Shown piece after piece: positions 33,241-42,565 of a stretch of DNA of 64,000 nt; within the stretch, counting starts at the first letter, position 1; the number at the start of each line of letters is the position of its first letter. Below the pieces are notes generated by a model. It searched no databases. It saw nothing but the letters and a program-made list of their open reading frames with translations, and had not been told where the DNA came from. This DNA is from DAOPXV01 sp964551445 (GTDB lineage: Bacteria > Muiribacteriota > UBA9980). A program made the position numbers and the translations under genes. The DNA lies in assembly GCA_964551445.1 (NCBI GenBank), contig CAZKCG010000017.1:35642-99641 (forward strand). Reading direction: 5' to 3'.

Positions 33241-34783
33241 CGCCTCCGTTCATGCCTTTTTTTATAACGCCCGTTACGGCGTATATCCTCGTCGTCTGCT
33301 CGCGGCCCTTCACCTTATGTTCACCCAGATCGGTCGCGCTGATGATATCCTTGACCTCTTCGTATGTGCTCGCCGAGACCAGCACCTTGGAATTAAACTC
33401 TTTGTTGAGCCCCTCGAGCCTTGAAGCGATATTGACTGTATCGCCGATGACCGTATATTCCATTCTGTCGCTCGAACCGATAACGCCCGCCGTGGCCTGC
33501 CCCGTGTTTATGCCGACACCGATATCTATCGTTACGTCCGGCGGAAAATTCTTTTTCTTATTCAGCATGAAAAGCCGCTTGTGCATTTCAATGGCGCACA
33601 GCACGGCGCGTTTAGCGTCGCCGTCGTCCCCCTTCGGAACTCCGAATGTCGCCATTATGGCGTCGCCTATGAACTTATCGAGCGTGCCGTTGTATTTAAA
33701 GATAACGTCGATCATTTCGGAAAAATAACAGTTCAGTATAGTAACGACCTCTTCAGGGCGCCTTTTTTCAGATATGGATGTGAAATTTCGTATATCGGCG
33801 AAAAGCACCGTCACTTTTCTGCTTTCACCGCCCGCCTTCATCTCGAAACCGGAATCCAGCAGTTCGTCGGCCACCTGGCGGCTCACGTATTTTTTAAAAT
33901 TGTTCTCGACCATCATGCCGCGCTTGAGCCCTTTGACCATTTCATTAAAGGACGAAGCCAGAAGGCCGGTCTCATCGCCCCGTCGCACGTCGACAAAAGC
34001 GTCCAGATCTCCGTCCCTGACTGCCTTCATGCCTTTGACGATGACCGGTATGGGCGAAGTTATATGGCGCGAAACGAAAAACGATATTGCGAAAACGACC
34101 GAGAATAATATAAGCCCCCAGAAAACGTATTTTTTCAGGTTTTCCGCCCTGAACGAAACGACCTGTTTCCTCATTATTCCCGCGACGACCCAGCCGGCCG
34201 CTCCGCCGCTTTCTTTCAGCATCGCCTTCGAATAAAGCGAGACCTGCCCGTCGAATATCACCGGCAGGGAAGCCATTTTAGATGTATAGGCCGGATCTTT
34301 ATTTATCATTTTTTCTATAGGCGCAAGGTTCGTTCTGTGAAATTCCTCCATGACGCCCGGAAGATCTTTCGCCGCTATCCCTTTTGGAAACCTGACGTCC
34401 CCTATAAGATCGTCGTTAACGTAAGACGCGGCCGGCATAGCTTTTCCGTTGCTTCTGACGACGAATATGAAAAGGAAAAAATCGTTTTTTTCGTCCTTGG
34501 CCGAATCCATGAGGCTGTTCAAATAGGCGTTGAACTGGTTTCTGAACGCCTTCAACTTATCGTCGTTTAAAAAACCCGGCGCCTTATCCCTTATATCTTC
34601 TACTTTTTCGACATATTTCGTAAGAACGCTCGCGAGCGAATTGACGATCGTCTTCATATTCTGAACCTGGAGCTTTAACACGCTAAGTTCGGAATACCTG
34701 GCCTCGACCAGAACGGTCACGAAGACCGCGGTGAAAAGCAGAAGCGTTATCTTGGCCTGTATCGTATTTAAAAATTTCGGCAT
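33221..34783 (-). CDS. Membrane-bound class III adenylyl/guanylyl cyclase
   Basis: 520 residues: membrane span (ITLLLFTAVFVTVLV), periplasmic sensor domain of about 170 residues, second span (YVFWGLILFSVVFAISFFV), HAMP linker (PIPVIVKGMKAVRDGDLDAF), and a C-terminal catalytic domain. Metal-binding Asp residues are in FADIRNFT and GDAIMATFG; substrate-specifying Lys in LDKFIGD and Thr in EYTVIGD fit an adenylyl cyclase. Produces cAMP in response to a periplasmic signal. It is between the pullulanase and a lipoprotein in one operon. Confidence 0.9.
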   Translation of the reverse strand: MPKFLNTIQAKITLLLFTAVFVTVLVEARYSELSVLKLQVQNMKTIVNSLASVLTKYVEKVEDIRDKAPGFLNDDKLKAFRNQFNAYLNSLMDSAKDEKNDFFLFIFVVRSNGKAMPAASYVNDDLIGDVRFPKGIAAKDLPGVMEEFHRTNLAPIEKMINKDPAYTSKMASLPVIFDGQVSLYSKAMLKESGGAAGWVVAGIMRKQVVSFRAENLKKYVFWGLILFSVVFAISFFVSRHITSPIPVIVKGMKAVRDGDLDAFVDVRRGDETGLLASSFNEMVKGLKRGMMVENNFKKYVSRQVADELLDSGFEMKAGGESRKVTVLFADIRNFTSISEKRRPEEVVTILNCYFSEMIDVIFKYNGTLDKFIGDAIMATFGVPKGDDGDAKRAVLCAIEMHKRLFMLNKKKNFPPDVTIDIGVGINTGQATAGVIGSSDRMEYTVIGDTVNIASRLEGLNKEFNSKVLVSASTYEEVKDIISATDLGEHKVKGREQTTRIYAVTGVIKKGMNGGVENSKA

Positions 34784-34794
34784 CTTTTCCGTTC

Positions 34795-37365
34795 TTACTC
34801 CGTGTATAAAATAGCTGAAGATATCGGTTTCAATTCGACGACATTGCCGCCCCGGCCCGGTTCCAAAGCTCCGCCGTCCGAAACTTCGTTATTGAATATA
34901 AATTTATGCCACTTCCCTTTCGGAATATTAAATTTAACGCTTTCCCTGTTGGGATTAACGAGAATAAGCGCCGAAGCCCACTTATCACTTGCGCCTGCCT
35001 CGCGCTTTATCATCATCGCGAGGCATTTTTCAGGCACGCCAAGTTTCATGTCTTTTTTCAGGAATTTTACGCTATGCCTTATTTCCGCCGCGTTTTTCTG
35101 CCGGAATATCGGATGCGCCTTCCTCATCGCGATAAGATTTTTCGTGAATTCAAAGATGCCGGACTTTTCGATCTTTCTGTCCCAGTTTATCATATTCACA
35201 TTATCGGGCTTGTTATAGCTGTTCTCTTCGCCGTATTTGGTCCTCATCATTTCCTGGCCGGCGTGCAGAAACGGTATTCCCTGGGCAGTAAGAACCAGAA
35301 GCGTGGCGAGCTTATGCATATTCTCTATTTTTTCCTCGCTTACGGTCTTATCTTCCTTCGTCGTAAACACCAGTGTATCGTATAAGGTCCGGTTGTCGTG
35401 CGCCTCGCAGTAATTTATGCTCTCAAGCGGCGACGAAGCGAAATCGTCGATACTGCCTATCATGCCGCGCGAAACGATATCGGCGCCGGTCGTTCCCTGA
35501 ACGAATCCGCCTTTAGCGTCCCACACCGAGCCCTTTATGGCGTCGCGGAATATATCGTTGAAAACGGCGAAATCACGGCCTTTCTGAGCACCCTTGACTG
35601 TCACGGTTATCGGCGTGGAACCTGCGGCCCAGGGCTCGCCGTATATGAATATATCCGGATTGATCTTTTTAAGTTCGGAGACGATCTCGTAAACCGTTTC
35701 GGAATCGATAAGCCCCATTAGATCGAACCTGAACCCGTCTATTTTATATTCTTTCACCCAGTATTTCAGGGAATCGATGATGAATTTCCTGCCCATGGGC
35801 GCTTCCGACTTGAATTCATTGCCGCAGCCGGAGCCGTTCCAGTATTCGCCGTTCAATTTAAGCCTGTAATAATAGTTAGGCGCGATACCATTGAAGCTGT
35901 GCCGGACAAGCTCGTTGCCTTCCGCGGTATGATTATAGACCACGTCCATGACAACCTTCATGCCGTTTCTGTGAAAAGCGTCCACCATGATCTTCGCTTC
36001 CGCTATGCGGCTCGCGTCGGTCGTTTTAGTGGCGTACCACCCGTCCAGCGAATTGAAATGAACGGGCATATATCCCCAGTTATAGGCATCGCTCGATTCG
36101 TCGTTCTCAAAATCCTGTATAGGAAGTATCTGTATGGTGTTCACGCCGAGCTCTATCAGATGATTTATCCCCGTCTTCACGCCGGCATTTTCGGTATGGC
36201 TGGTGTTTTCCTCCGCTGCGCCAAGGAATTTCCCGCGCAGTTTGACGGAAGTTTTCGGATCTATCGTAAAATCGCGAATGTGCATTTCGTATATGACGGC
36301 GCGGTCGAACGGAAATTTCGGCGCGTCCGCAACGGGAGTGTTGTCCGATATCACCATCGAGCGCCCGTTGTGGGTGGTATTACATCGCGAATAAGGGTCT
36401 ATCGCTTCGGCCGTTTCGCCCGCCGTTTGAACGCGGTATTTGTAAAATTTATTCAGAAGATCGCCTCCGAGCTTTGCTTCCCACACGCCGTTTCCGATGC
36501 GGCTCATTGCGTGAACTCCGGAAAATTCGCCGTCATGCGTGTCGAATATAATGACCTCCGCCGAATCCGCGGCCGGCGCGAAAACTCGAAATATCGTACT
36601 GGTTTTATTGTATAAACATCCCAATTCTCCGTAGTAGTGGAATTTTTCAAGATAGAGAACGTTGCGCGGCACCACTCGTTTCTTCGAAAAACCCGAAACG
36701 GAAACCTCTATGTCAGGAAGCGGCGAACGGTCGGATATCTCTATAAAATCGGCCAGCCATATACGCAGCACGCATACCGCGCTCGTATCCTTGGTTTCGA
36801 AGAATACCGGCTCTATTTTTATATGTTCGAATTTCTTTCCGGATGTGATATTTTCAACCCTGACCTCGAGCGAGGCCAGATCGTTAAGCGCCACTTTTTT
36901 AGAAAGCACAACCACTATCTCGTCGGTCGAATCCAGGAAAGCCTTTTTAACGAAGGGATTTATATCCGGCTTTTCAAAGAATAATTCACGCTTTCCCGAA
37001 ACGATGTAAACTTCGCGCGAACCGCTTCCGATCTTTGAGCGGTCGAGGACCCTGTTCGGATCGTCCTTTTTAGCCCACTGCATGAACTTCGGAAGAAGCC
37101 CTACTTCACCGCTTTCGCCGTATTTCGAAATATCGAGTTCAAAAACAAGCCCGAATTCGTCTTTCTTAACGGGCATAAGCTCGCGCGTCATATCGTTCGC
37201 GGTCAGGTTCCAGCTCCACAGGTTCCATCCCTCATAATCGGCGTCGGGGCGGTGATAATGGACCGCGACCTTTTGCGGCCCCGTTTCGGCCGCGTGAGCG
37301 TGGGAGAAGAAGGGCAGCAGTAAAAACGCCAGAAACAACAACATTAAAAATATCTTATATTCCAT
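34795..37365 (-). CDS. Secreted type I pullulanase (GH13)
   Basis: 856 residues. Signal peptide (LLFLAFLLLPFFSHAHA), N-terminal PUD-type domain (VHYHRPDADYEGWNLWSW), a second beta domain, CBM48-like domain (STIFRVFAPAADSAEV), and the GH13 barrel: region I DVVYNHTAEG, region II FRFDLMG with nucleophile Asp548, region III YGEPWA with acid/base Glu577, region IV EAHDNR with Asp657, and YNWGYMP typical of pullulanases. It debranches alpha-1,6 links of pullulan/glycogen outside the cytosol. First gene of a co-directional group with a cyclase, lipoprotein and glycan ligase. Confidence 0.92.
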   Translation of the reverse strand: MEYKIFLMLLFLAFLLLPFFSHAHAAETGPQKVAVHYHRPDADYEGWNLWSWNLTANDMTRELMPVKKDEFGLVFELDISKYGESGEVGLLPKFMQWAKKDDPNRVLDRSKIGSGSREVYIVSGKRELFFEKPDINPFVKKAFLDSTDEIVVVLSKKVALNDLASLEVRVENITSGKKFEHIKIEPVFFETKDTSAVCVLRIWLADFIEISDRSPLPDIEVSVSGFSKKRVVPRNVLYLEKFHYYGELGCLYNKTSTIFRVFAPAADSAEVIIFDTHDGEFSGVHAMSRIGNGVWEAKLGGDLLNKFYKYRVQTAGETAEAIDPYSRCNTTHNGRSMVISDNTPVADAPKFPFDRAVIYEMHIRDFTIDPKTSVKLRGKFLGAAEENTSHTENAGVKTGINHLIELGVNTIQILPIQDFENDESSDAYNWGYMPVHFNSLDGWYATKTTDASRIAEAKIMVDAFHRNGMKVVMDVVYNHTAEGNELVRHSFNGIAPNYYYRLKLNGEYWNGSGCGNEFKSEAPMGRKFIIDSLKYWVKEYKIDGFRFDLMGLIDSETVYEIVSELKKINPDIFIYGEPWAAGSTPITVTVKGAQKGRDFAVFNDIFRDAIKGSVWDAKGGFVQGTTGADIVSRGMIGSIDDFASSPLESINYCEAHDNRTLYDTLVFTTKEDKTVSEEKIENMHKLATLLVLTAQGIPFLHAGQEMMRTKYGEENSYNKPDNVNMINWDRKIEKSGIFEFTKNLIAMRKAHPIFRQKNAAEIRHSVKFLKKDMKLGVPEKCLAMMIKREAGASDKWASALILVNPNRESVKFNIPKGKWHKFIFNNEVSDGGALEPGRGGNVVELKPISSAILYTE

Positions 37366-37450
37366 ATTCTTTATACTTCCTTATTTTTTTGATACTTTTG
37401 TACCCGCCGGGTCCGTATCTTTTTTAAAAAACCTCTCCGTTCAAACGGTC

Positions 37451-37873
37451 TTATTCACCGATTATCTTAATGATCAGCCTTTTTCTCCTCCGGCCGTCGA
37501 ATTCGGCGTAATATACCTGCTGCCACGGGCCGAAATCGAGCCTTCCTTCGGTCACCGGAATTATGACCTCATGCCCTACCAGCAGATTCTTAAGATGCGC
37601 GTCGCCGTTGGTTTCGCCGGTCCTGTGGTGGCGGTAATTTATGTTGAACGGCGCGAGATTTTCAGCCCACTCCTTTATGTCGGCCAGAAGCCCTGATTCC
37701 GCGTCATTTACGAACACTCCGGCGGTTATATGCATGGCGGAGACGAGCGCGAAGCCTTCCGCTATCTTTGATTTCGAAAGAGCGTCCTCCACGTTCGCGG
37801 TAATATTTATGAATTCGACCTTCTCTTTCGTGTTGAACCACATATAGTCGGTATAAGTTTTCACGAAAAACAC
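37451..37873 (-). CDS. yjbQ: YjbQ/UPF0047 family protein
   Basis: 140 residues, the usual length. Family blocks: SAMHITAGVFVND, YRHHRTGETNGDAHLKNLLVG, IPVTEGRLDFGPWQQVYYAEFDG. YjbQ homologues have been reported to have thiamine-phosphate-synthase-like activity in vitro, but the main role is unclear. His and Asp residues forming the putative metal site (HIT, NGDAH) are kept. Strong promoter 37895-37923. Confidence 0.88.
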   Translation of the reverse strand: MFFVKTYTDYMWFNTKEKVEFINITANVEDALSKSKIAEGFALVSAMHITAGVFVNDAESGLLADIKEWAENLAPFNINYRHHRTGETNGDAHLKNLLVGHEVIIPVTEGRLDFGPWQQVYYAEFDGRRRKRLIIKIIGE

Positions 37874-37894
37874 CTCGTTTGTTTTTTTGTGGTT

Positions 37895-37923
37895 ATTATA
37901 TCTTATTTTATATTATATTTCAA
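37895..37923 (-). promoter_or_regulatory. Sigma70-type promoter for yjbQ
   Basis: Minus-strand TTGAAA, 17 bases, TATAAT in an AT-rich stretch, starting just beyond the terminator of the preceding gene. Confidence 0.8.
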
Positions 37924-37931
37924 TTAAAGAT

Positions 37932-37972
37932 AAAAAAACGAGGCCGCCCAGTTAAAAGCAGCCTCGTTTTTT
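37932..37972 (-). terminator. Rho-independent terminator after the SPOR-domain gene
   Basis: Stem AAAAAACGAGGC / GCCTCGTTTTTT, about 16-base loop, 38 bases after the stop of the 38011-38790 gene. Confidence 0.88.
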
Positions 37973-38010
37973 GGGATCTGTATTAAATTGTTTTTTTGAA
38001 TTTTTACTTC

Positions 38011-38790
38011 TTAGTTAGGGATCTTTTCAAGATCGATAACAAGCACCGGCGAGAACTGGCGGATCCTTGAAAGTTCGATCTTGCGTTTGGTCTTGATGAC
38101 GATAACGTCGCAGCCGAACTGTTCGTCAAAACGAATTTCAACGTCTTTAACGAGCTGATGGCTGCTCTGGTTCCTGATCCTCTTTATGGCAGCGTTCGCG
38201 TTCGAGGAAATTCTGTCCATATGTATGGGCATGGCGACTTCCATTCCGTCCTGGGAAACTTTTATGAAACGCTGCACTGAATCAGGGACCTGAGGCGTGC
38301 ACGATATAACGAAGCGACCGGTGTATCTTGAACCTTCATCGAATTCATCATATACGATATCAAGCATTACTACGCCTTTAAGATCGTCGGAACGATCGTA
38401 TGTGTTCTCAACGCGAAGATTTGGATATTTGTTTTTCTGAACTCTCGATTTAGCTTCTTCGGCGGCTTCAACGGAAGCGAATTTTCCGACCCTGACGTAA
38501 AGCATGTTGTCTTTCGGCGATTCGTATGCGCCGCGGAGCATCTGAAAATAGCCGGGCATTCCGACTTCCGAAGCAAGCCCGAATATCATCTGTCTTCCGA
38601 TATCGCGGTTCTTGAAAGGGCCGCTCTGAATTACGAACGGTTCGTCCGCGTCAGGAAGGCTCGAAAGCGCTGAGTCGCTGATGCCGTTCGACCAGCTGTC
38701 GGGTGAATACGACTGATTGGCGTATGCCGATGCTAAATTTAAATTCAATGCTATTAAAGCGATAAAAACTATTAAAAATGTGGTCCTCAT
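38011..38790 (-). CDS. Secreted SPOR-domain protein with AMIN-like tail
   Basis: 259 residues. Signal peptide (LIVFIALIALNLNLASAYA). Residues about 50-125 form a SPOR-type domain (FVIQSGPFKNRDIGRQM, MLYVRVGKFASVEAAEEAKSR), which binds denuded peptidoglycan at the septum. The C-terminal 60 residues (VEIRFDEQFGCDVIVIKTK...LVIDLEKIP) look like an AMIN-type beta fold that targets proteins to the cell wall. Presumably a peptidoglycan-associated envelope protein. AGGAG precedes the ATG. Confidence 0.8.
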   Translation of the reverse strand: MRTTFLIVFIALIALNLNLASAYANQSYSPDSWSNGISDSALSSLPDADEPFVIQSGPFKNRDIGRQMIFGLASEVGMPGYFQMLRGAYESPKDNMLYVRVGKFASVEAAEEAKSRVQKNKYPNLRVENTYDRSDDLKGVVMLDIVYDEFDEGSRYTGRFVISCTPQVPDSVQRFIKVSQDGMEVAMPIHMDRISSNANAAIKRIRNQSSHQLVKDVEIRFDEQFGCDVIVIKTKRKIELSRIRQFSPVLVIDLEKIPN

Positions 38791-39118
38791 AATGTTACTC
38801 CTTGTATTTTAGAAAAAAATTCTTCTGCGTAATTTTTGTTGGTCGTATTTTCTTAGCAATTTTCATGCCCAAAACTTTTGACACATTGAATTTCCGCAAA
38901 TCTTAATATTATCGGTTGTTTTCGACTTCACGCCAACGTCATTTTTTGAACTTCTTTCTGACTCGTTTTTAGGCACACTGCAAAATTGTCTAAAAAATAA
39001 ACACGGAATTGCCTCCGGTATAACCACTCTCGTCACCGGACGGCAAAGACCGCCGAACCACGATCATCGGCGCAGGATAACGGCTGATTTCACGGTTCTT
39101 TTTTAAAATTGACCGCAG
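38791..39118. other. Gene-free stretch of 328 bases
   Basis: No supported gene. A possible minus-strand promoter (TTGGCG, 17 bases, GATAAT at 38908-38936) could serve the SPOR gene. A weak long-loop stem GAACC/GGTTC with a following T-run near 39056-39106 is the only other signal. Confidence 0.35.
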
Positions 39119-40537
39119 CTAATAAAACAGAAAGGGCGCCCCGGACGGATCATTTTGCAAAGCGCCCATGCGGACGGGAGATTGAGACGAAGAAGAAGGA
39201 TAAAGTATATTGATGATATCGAATAAGAGCGAATCACTGGCCATTTGACTGTTATTGAAAAACACGATCACCGTGCATTTCTTTTCAGGATTATAATACA
39301 TCGAGGTGTTATAACCCGGCAGCACGCCGGTATGGCCGATAAATCCGTCTTCGGTCATAACTCCGATGCCATATCCGCTATAAACCGCCGACCCCTTTAT
39401 CCGTTCGGCGTGTGTTTGCGGCTTCAGTAAAGTTCCGGCCGCAAGCGCTACCGACCACTTCTTCAGATCGTCGAGCGTCGAAATGACAGCTCCGGCGGCC
39501 CCTGAGACCGTTGGATCGATTATGCTCGAATCCTTTCCATAATCGTCATAGCCATGAACAAAGTCCGACCCGATAAAATAAGCGTCAGAAGGATAATATG
39601 TATGTGAAAGCCCCAGAGGCGTAAATATTCTCGCTGCCAGTTCTTCCCCGACGCTTTTTCCGGTCACTTTAGCGATTATCAATCCCAGAAAAATATAATT
39701 GGTATTTGAGTAAGAATAACTGGTTCCGGGGTACGAAGGCGTCATGCTGCGGGATACTTCGATAAGGTCCTCTTCCGTGTAAATATGCATCGGATCGAGA
39801 TATGCCTTCATCAAAAAAGGCATGTAACTTGCGTAGTTTTTTATTCCGCTAGTGTGATCGCACAACTGGCGTATGCTGATCAGCTCCGAGTTGGGATACG
39901 GTTTTTCGTAATATTTATTCAATTTATCTTCCAGGCTTAATTTTCCTTCTTCGTATAACTGGAGAATGACGGTCGATACCATTGTTTTGGTGATGCTCGC
40001 GGCGCGGAACTGATAACTTGTCTTCATGCGGTTCCCGCTCACCTTGTCGGAAACGCCTTTAGCTTTGAAATATGTCCCCTCACCATTGAAAACGCCTATT
40101 ATCGCGCCGGAAACATCATTTTTGCTCATTCGCGAGACGACCGCCTGTTCGATGGCGAGCTCGCGGTCAACGGAAAAACTTTTAGGCAGAGATGAATCCA
40201 CGGCGCCGCCGGTGTTCGTTCCTGCGCCGGTTCCGTTATTTGTCCCCGTGCCGCCGGTGCCGTTAGCGGTTCCGGTATTGCCGTTATTCGTATTATTGGC
40301 GTTATTTGAATTCGCGTTATTCGAAACGGCCGCCGCCGCGGTATCGCCTTCAGAGTCCGTCCCGCCCAGAAGGCCCATAATAGGAGGCGTTTCGCCGCAC
40401 CCCGCCATGAAGATAAAAATAAGAAAAGGAAAAACGGCGGCGTAAATTTTCAGCCGGCGCGAAGCGAACGTGAAAAAACGGGCAGATGTCCGCGCGCATA
40501 CATTCAGTTCAAAAACTCCGCCGTGTCTTCCATTCAT
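39119..40537 (-). CDS. Lipoprotein serine hydrolase (class C beta-lactamase/DD-peptidase family)
   Basis: 472 residues. A long N-terminus precedes a lipobox FMAGC at about residue 47, so the export signal is unusual; then a very Asn/Gly/Thr-rich linker of about 45 residues (repeated NNAN, NGTG units). The catalytic domain has the SxxK motif SITK, the YxN motif YSN in SYSNTNY and HTG in GHTGVLPG. Family members are DD-peptidases, esterases or beta-lactamases; the periplasmic target is not determinable. AAAGGAAC lies upstream of the ATG. Confidence 0.87.
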   Translation of the reverse strand: MNGRHGGVFELNVCARTSARFFTFASRRLKIYAAVFPFLIFIFMAGCGETPPIMGLLGGTDSEGDTAAAAVSNNANSNNANNTNNGNTGTANGTGGTGTNNGTGAGTNTGGAVDSSLPKSFSVDRELAIEQAVVSRMSKNDVSGAIIGVFNGEGTYFKAKGVSDKVSGNRMKTSYQFRAASITKTMVSTVILQLYEEGKLSLEDKLNKYYEKPYPNSELISIRQLCDHTSGIKNYASYMPFLMKAYLDPMHIYTEEDLIEVSRSMTPSYPGTSYSYSNTNYIFLGLIIAKVTGKSVGEELAARIFTPLGLSHTYYPSDAYFIGSDFVHGYDDYGKDSSIIDPTVSGAAGAVISTLDDLKKWSVALAAGTLLKPQTHAERIKGSAVYSGYGIGVMTEDGFIGHTGVLPGYNTSMYYNPEKKCTVIVFFNNSQMASDSLLFDIINILYPSSSSQSPVRMGALQNDPSGAPFLFY

Positions 40538-40685
40538 AAAAGTTCCTTTTACTTATACGGCCTTCGCGGCTTTTAAACCGGGAACCAACTGAAACCGCAA
40601 CCGTTGTTTTTTATGTTACAACCCTGTATAAGTATAATAAAAAAAGAGCCAAAATTGTAAGAGCGTGAGTAACCGCAAAATAAAT

Positions 40686-40714
40686 TTGCAATTATTTATA
40701 TTTTGTATTATAAT
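40686..40714 (+). promoter_or_regulatory. Sigma70-type promoter for the second RsbW-like gene
   Basis: TTGCAA, 17 bases, TATAAT. The leader is about 80 bases and no clear ribosome site precedes the ATG at 40804. Confidence 0.8.
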
Positions 40715-40803
40715 CATATAGTTATATTTTTTCGAAAATATTTGAAGCGATCGGTTTATAAACGCAACAGCAACGCGAGGCCGCGGCGCGGCACACAAAA
40801 AAG

Positions 40804-41226
40804 ATGGTCAAGACCAGGACTTTAGAAAAACAGATAAATATCTCATCGGACGTTCGTTTTATCCAGGATGTCAGACAGACCATCCTTTCCGCGATGAACG
40901 AATTCGATTTCGACGACGACTCGAAAATGTCCGTGGCGGTAGCGCTCGACGAGTGTCTCTCAAACGCCATAAGCCACGGGAACGGTTCGCGGACCGAGCT
41001 TCTCGTAAACATTAAATTCAGGATCTCTCCCGAAAAAATAGAAATAGTCATCCGCGATCAGGGCTGCGGCTTCAACTGGAAAAAAAATCAGCGTCTTTCG
41101 GGGACCGCCGATTTTACCGGCTATGAGGTCAACGGGCGCGGACTTTTCATGATCCAAAATATCATGACCAGCATAAAATTCAACAACGCCGGCAACGAGG
41201 TCACCATAACCAAGAGCCGGCGCTGA
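40804..41226 (+). CDS. RsbW-like ATP-binding protein (anti-sigma kinase family)
   Basis: 140 residues, one GHKL ATPase domain: N box ALDECLSNAISHGN, G1 RDQGCGFNW, G2 GRGLFMIQNIM. Same family as the product of 26733-27257 but stand-alone. Such proteins switch sigma factors or act as serine kinases on STAS proteins. No partner gene is next to it; it is followed by a tandem repeat region and a convergent transglycosylase-like gene. Confidence 0.85.
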   Translation: MVKTRTLEKQINISSDVRFIQDVRQTILSAMNEFDFDDDSKMSVAVALDECLSNAISHGNGSRTELLVNIKFRISPEKIEIVIRDQGCGFNWKKNQRLSGTADFTGYEVNGRGLFMIQNIMTSIKFNNAGNEVTITKSRR

Positions 41227-41255
41227 GAATATTTCTATCGTTATTTACTTTTCCG

Positions 41256-41303
41256 CTTTTTCACTTTTTCACTTTTTCACTTTTTCATTTTTTCACTTTT
41301 TTA
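41256..41303. repeat. 8-bp tandem repeat CTTTTTCA (6 units)
   Basis: Four perfect copies of CTTTTTCA followed by two variant copies (TTTTTTCA, CTTTTTTA), 30 bases after the RsbW-like gene. Such tracts are prone to slippage; the complementary strand reads TGAAAAAG, similar to purine-rich repeats elsewhere in the window. The surrounding gap 41227-41454 holds no gene. Confidence 0.85.
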
Positions 41304-41454
41304 TTTCATAATTTTATTCAGTTATTTTATTTTTCATCTCAACTTTTTATTTTCCGCTATCATTACCGTAAATTCCAGGCCGTATGCCCATGATCGCGCC
41401 GCGAGCCAAAACCTTGTCCTCGCTCGCAATGTGCGGCTTATTCAACGGCCGCCG

Positions 41455-42258
41455 TTACAGTTCGATATAACTTTTCGCGACATCGCTCGCGCTGCTTCCG
41501 ATAAAAGGCTGAAGCCTTATTTTTTCAGCCTTCAGTTCATTCGACTCTTTTTCTGAAATGAAACCGCCGGCCGCCATGCTTTCTAAAACGACGCGCTGCG
41601 CGGATTTCGCTTCTTCCGGGTGCCTGTAGGGATTACGGCATTCGGGCGTTTTCATCATGGCCGCGAGAACGGCGCATTCGGCGGGTAAAAGCTGCGCGGG
41701 CCTTTTATTGAAGTACACGGATGACGCCTCGAGCAGGCCGTAGACGTTATTTCCAAAATACGCGTTGTTAACGTATATTTCAAATATCTTATTTTTGTTT
41801 TTGATCTTCATTTCAATTTTTAAAGCGAGCATCAATTCTTTGAGCTTGCGCGCCGTTTTCTGCATGAATCCGCCGCCGCCGCATGATTCTTTCGCCATAA
41901 GCGCCATTTCAGAGACCATCTCGGTGATGGTCGGGCCGTCGTCGCGAAGGCTGTCGCCGTTGTATTTATTTAATGCGTAATTTTTAAGCCTTGCCGTATC
42001 GATCCCCCTGTGCGTGAAAAATCCCGGATCATAGGCCGCGACGACCGATCTCACGAGAAAATCGGGTATTTCCTTAAATTCTATGGCAACCGATTTTTCA
42101 GAGACCATATTTTTGACCGAATCGGTATCGGGCAGTTCCGTCGAAAGCTTGACTATGTACAAAAGAAAGACTCCGCCCATTATGCTCATAACGATGGCGG
42201 CCGCGACAAGTTTATAGAAAGTGTTCACCCAGAATTGACTTTTCGTGGTTTCGGTCAT
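41455..42258 (-). CDS. GT51 transglycosylase-like protein with altered catalytic motif
   Basis: 267 residues: one membrane span (AAAIVMSIMGGVFLLYIV) then a single GT51 domain, the size of a monofunctional transglycosylase. Motif 1, normally EDxxFxxHxG, reads YDPGFFTHRG with Tyr76 in place of the catalytic Glu. Motif 2, normally GxSTIxQQ, reads GPTITEMV. Motif 3 (RKLKELMLALKIE), motif 4 (NKIFEIYVNNAYFG) and motif 5 (LLPAECAVLAAMM) remain. It probably binds lipid II-like glycan chains but may not polymerise them, acting as a scaffold or regulator of another synthase. Confidence 0.85.
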   Translation of the reverse strand: MTETTKSQFWVNTFYKLVAAAIVMSIMGGVFLLYIVKLSTELPDTDSVKNMVSEKSVAIEFKEIPDFLVRSVVAAYDPGFFTHRGIDTARLKNYALNKYNGDSLRDDGPTITEMVSEMALMAKESCGGGGFMQKTARKLKELMLALKIEMKIKNKNKIFEIYVNNAYFGNNVYGLLEASSVYFNKRPAQLLPAECAVLAAMMKTPECRNPYRHPEEAKSAQRVVLESMAAGGFISEKESNELKAEKIRLQPFIGSSASDVAKSYIEL

Positions 42259-42484
42259 AATAATTTCCCCGTTTCATATTATTATTTTGGAATATACTGG
42301 ATACGACTATTCAAATGTTTTTTTGCGCCTGCCCGAATTATATTACCGAAAAAATTCAAGGCTTGCGGCTGCGTTTTTTTATACGGTTTTAAAATAACCG
42401 CGTAAAAACATGGCGGTCTTTAAACTAAATATCGTCACTCGCGGTTTAATTATTATATAATATTGAGAATTATTTAAGTTATTT

Positions 42485-42513
42485 TTGACTTTTTAATTAT
42501 AATTTGATAGAAT
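42485..42513 (+). promoter_or_regulatory. Sigma70-type promoter for the DUF2760-Hsp70 operon
   Basis: TTGACT, 17 bases, TAGAAT; leader about 45 bases to a GGAGG ribosome site. No heat-shock (CIRCE or sigma32) element is visible in the 307-base gap 42259-42565, which otherwise holds nothing recognised. Confidence 0.78.
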
Positions 42514-42565
42514 CATTCCGCGAATCACAAGGTTTGACCTAAAACTCACTCAGGAGGAAATATAC

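Noticed and set aside
41256..41303. CRISPR-like repeat array
   Set aside because: Unit is 8 bases with no spacers; a simple tandem repeat. No cas genes in the window.
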